In this document: positions 6,761 through 8,622 of the stretch, piece after piece
Layout of the letters: each line of letters starts with the position of its first letter
How positions within the stretch are numbered: the stretch's first letter is position 1
Origin: an uncultured Dorea sp.
Lineage (GTDB): Bacteria > Bacillota_A > Clostridia > Lachnospirales > Lachnospiraceae
Length of the DNA stretch: 8,622 nucleotides
Direction: 5' to 3'
NCBI GenBank assembly: GCA_948468495.1
Contig: CAOKJI010000047.1
Location: 1-8,622, forward strand
The notes under the pieces: model-generated
Seen by the model: the letters and a program-made list of their open reading frames with translations, nothing else
What the model was told of the DNA's origin: nothing
Databases searched by the model: none
Program-made: the position numbers and the translations under genes

Positions 6761-7803
6761 AGACAGGTAAGAGAGTGAAACAAGGTTATGCGGCGGCTCT
6801 GGCAGTGCTTCTTGGACTGTCCGGTCTGAGCTATATGCGGACGCAGGCCGCGAATGGGATTGATTTGAATAGGAAGGACTGCAGCGTTACCATTTCGGTA
6901 AATGGGAGCGTGGCGGAAGGAGAGACGGCGGGAGTCCGGATTCCAATCAAATTATATCGGGTGGCGGATGTAGACGCTTCAGGGAAATTTACGTCGTTAG
7001 AAGGATTCCCGGACGTCAGCGAGCCGGATGCGGACCATGACGGAACGGCTACGGCGGAGGAATGGATGGCCCTTGCAGACCAGGTGAGAGAAGCGCTTCC
7101 CGGGGACGCGGAGGCTGCCGGAGAGGCGGAGCTGACTGTGAATCTCCAGGGAGACGGGGGCGCGGTATCGGCCGCGCCGGTTACGATTGGGAAGCTCAGC
7201 GTAGGAATGTATCTGGTAGTCCCGGAAGAAGTATTCAATGACGACTATACGGTTCAGTATACATTTGCGCCGTATCTTACGGCGCTTCCGGGAAATGAAT
7301 ATGCACAGAATGGTTTCGGCAGCGACGACTGGATTTACCAGACGGAAATCGGGCTGAAAGCAGAGGCGGCGCCGCAGACGGGAAGGCTTAGAATCAGAAA
7401 GAATCTGGAAACATTTAACACGACTCTCGGACCGGTGACCTGTGTATTTCAGGTGGACGGCGTCGATAAGAATGGGAGACCGTACAGTAATGTGACTGCA
7501 GTTACGCTGGACGGGGCAACCGGAGAGGCAGAGCTAGATAATATTCCGGCGGGTATGGAAGTGACGGTTACAGAGGTGTATGCCGGAGCAAGCTATCAGT
7601 TGGCGGACGAGGACGGCAAGACGGCGGTGATTATATCCGAAGAGGCGCTTAAGCATGGAGTGAATCAGGGAAATGCGGCCAGCGTTTCATTTACCAACGA
7701 CTATGACGGAGGAAACCGCGGCGGCAACGGCGTGGTGAACCATTTTGAAAAAGATGGGGACGGCTGGGAATGGAGCCAGTCAGGCGCGGAGCCGTCAGCA
7801 TAG
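6757..7803 (+). CDS. Secreted pilin-like protein without sorting signal
   Basis: This is a 348-residue exported protein. The TTG at 6757 is chosen because GGAGG sits 7 bases ahead and because it overlaps the sortase stop codon, implying coupled translation. The signal peptide is basic (KTGKRVKQ), then hydrophobic, with likely cleavage near TQAA (29-32). The N-terminal domain resembles that of SpaH-type pilins: IPIKLYRVADVDASGKF, and later VGMYLVV, which matches VGMYLIVV in the major pilin. Residues 91-102 (DADHDGTATAEE) fit the EF-hand loop pattern D-x-D-x-D-G with Glu at position 12, followed by a helix-like stretch. A second domain starting near 208 shows Lys215, Glu273 and Asn314 in the order of isopeptide-type pilin domains. 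The C-terminus is Gly/Asn-rich then acidic, with no LPxTG motif or membrane helix. It may be a soluble or non-covalently held subunit. The exact function is unknown. Confidence 0.8.
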   Translation: MKTGKRVKQGYAAALAVLLGLSGLSYMRTQAANGIDLNRKDCSVTISVNGSVAEGETAGVRIPIKLYRVADVDASGKFTSLEGFPDVSEPDADHDGTATAEEWMALADQVREALPGDAEAAGEAELTVNLQGDGGAVSAAPVTIGKLSVGMYLVVPEEVFNDDYTVQYTFAPYLTALPGNEYAQNGFGSDDWIYQTEIGLKAEAAPQTGRLRIRKNLETFNTTLGPVTCVFQVDGVDKNGRPYSNVTAVTLDGATGEAELDNIPAGMEVTVTEVYAGASYQLADEDGKTAVIISEEALKHGVNQGNAASVSFTNDYDGGNRGGNGVVNHFEKDGDGWEWSQSGAEPSA

Positions 7804-7821
7804 AAAGGAGCGCAGACAGGA

Positions 7822-8358
7822 ATGAAAGATATAAAAAGATATACCCGGATAATGGTAATGTCCGCTGTGGCTCTGGGAATGACCGCGGCGCTGAATGTGG
7901 AGAACGCAATGGCGTATTTTACCACTTATGTGTCGTCGGCCGGCGGCGGTACGGTAAGCATAGGAAGTTCGACGCTGATTCATGAGGACCCGGTTGTGGA
8001 TATGACGAAGAAAATCAGAGTGGAGAATACCTCTGAGAACGAGTGCTTTGTTCGTGTGAAAGTCTTTAGCGGAGACCTTGTGGATTTCCACCAGACATTC
8101 AGCCAGGAGGAAGGCCAGAGTAACTGGACAGAAGGCGAAGAGGGCTACTGGTATTACAGTGAAATTCTGCCGGGAAAGAGTCCGGACGCAGAGACAGGGC
8201 CGATGACAGAAGTTCTGAATGTGAAGATTGACGTGCCGGAAGGGTATGAGAGAGATGACTTTAATGTGGTGGTAATTCAGGAATGCGTACCCGTACTCTA
8301 TGACGAGGAGGGCAGACCTTATGCAGACTGGAAGGTAGGAAAGGGGGCGGCTGACTGA
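7822..8358 (+). CDS. Small secreted protein with SipW/TasA-type signal peptide
   Basis: This is a 178-residue exported protein, 18 bases after the previous stop, with AAAGGAG at 7804-7810 (11 bases before ATG). The N-terminus is basic, then hydrophobic, and ends in NAMAYFTTY (28-36). Ala-x-Ala-Tyr-Phe-Thr is the mark of the SipW-cognate signal peptide class found on Bacillus TasA and CalY, which a SipW-type signal peptidase cleaves. The mature part contains IRVENTSENECFVRVKVF and a WYYSEILPGK segment; the pattern of beta strands and the conserved N-x-S/G-x-x-x-x-x-VRV core is common in short TasA-like proteins of Clostridia. There are two cysteines (in ECF and QEC). No cell-wall anchor is present. 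A role as fibre or matrix subunit is inferred from the family and is not proven; the SipW peptidase itself is not in the window. Confidence 0.8.
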   Translation: MKDIKRYTRIMVMSAVALGMTAALNVENAMAYFTTYVSSAGGGTVSIGSSTLIHEDPVVDMTKKIRVENTSENECFVRVKVFSGDLVDFHQTFSQEEGQSNWTEGEEGYWYYSEILPGKSPDAETGPMTEVLNVKIDVPEGYERDDFNVVVIQECVPVLYDEEGRPYADWKVGKGAAD

Positions 8359-8622
8359 TGAAAGAGAACAGAAGAGCCTCTGGAAGCAGAAAGTCTTCTT
8401 ATAATAGAAGAGTAACCTATGTATTGCTGGCTCTGGCGCTCATATTAATCTTCGGAAGCGCTGTGGGAAGTACGAGGGCGGCGCTGACTTATTACAGCGA
8501 GAATTATACGGCGGAGATTAAGGTGTCGCAGATTGGCGTCAGCCTGGCGGAGAATGGCAGAATTGTCAGCAGGCGGGATTATGACGGGGACAACTGGAAG
8601 ACAGAGAGCGAACCTCTGCTTA
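8358..8622 (+). CDS. Second TasA-like secreted protein, cut by the window edge
   Basis: The start ATG (8358-8360) shares its A with the TGA stop of the previous gene, so the two are translationally coupled; AAGGGGG at 8341-8347 is the likely ribosome site. The first 88 residues are visible. A long basic N-terminus (KENRRASGSRKSSYNRR) is followed by a hydrophobic helix and then STRAALTYYSENYTAE. This Ala-rich junction with Leu-Thr-Tyr-Tyr corresponds in position to the AYFTT junction of the preceding protein, a variant seen in SipW-type exported proteins. The following IKVSQIGVSLAENG looks like the first strands of a TasA-like beta sandwich. The C-terminal part, and so any anchor, lies outside the window. 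The family call is moderate because only the N-terminus is visible. Confidence 0.72.
   Translation, partial: MKENRRASGSRKSSYNRRVTYVLLALALILIFGSAVGSTRAALTYYSENYTAEIKVSQIGVSLAENGRIVSRRDYDGDNWKTESEPLL

Noticed and set aside
7366..7386. APQTG in the pilin-like protein as a sorting signal
   Set aside because: It lies mid-protein, lacks the leading Leu, and no membrane helix or basic tail follows.

Overview
The window looks like part of a Gram-positive cell-surface appendage locus, most likely from a gut-type Clostridia genome (Lachnospiraceae is my best guess). That guess rests on the gene families, the GGAGG-type ribosome sites, LPxTG-type sorting signals and mixed AT/GC codon use; no marker gene confirms it. 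All supported genes lie on the + strand. No tRNA, rRNA, mobile element or CRISPR array was seen.

Layout: (1) 3-395, the C-terminal end of a secreted protein built from InlB/Flg_new-type repeats. (2) 450-2771, a large multidomain pilin/adhesin with five isopeptide-type Ig-like domains and an LPNSG sorting signal; a G+C-rich hairpin sits between its best Shine-Dalgarno sequence and its start codon. (3) 2772-3064, a 293-base leader with several hairpins. (4) 3065-4627, the probable major shaft pilin (SpaH/EbpB type, LPSTG), in AT-richer DNA than its neighbours. (5) 4628-4768, a linker with a strong stem-loop. (6) 4769-5758 and 5807-6760, two closely related class C (pilin polymerising) sortases. 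(7) 6757-7803, a secreted pilin-like protein with no sorting signal, overlapping the second sortase by 4 bases. (8) 7822-8358 and 8358-window end, two small secreted proteins with SipW/TasA-type N-termini, the second cut by the window edge.

How they may work together: the sortases would join the LPSTG pilin into a fibre and add the LPNSG protein, probably at the tip or base, through lysine-to-threonine/serine linkage. The last three genes look like a second, sortase-independent extracellular module resembling SipW-processed TasA/CalY fibre proteins, and it is physically continuous with the sortase genes. The most interesting possibility is a composite appendage or matrix system combining a covalent pilus with TasA-like subunits, bridged by the anchorless pilin-like protein, which carries an EF-hand-like loop. 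That coupling is an inference from gene order and overlap, not something the sequence proves.
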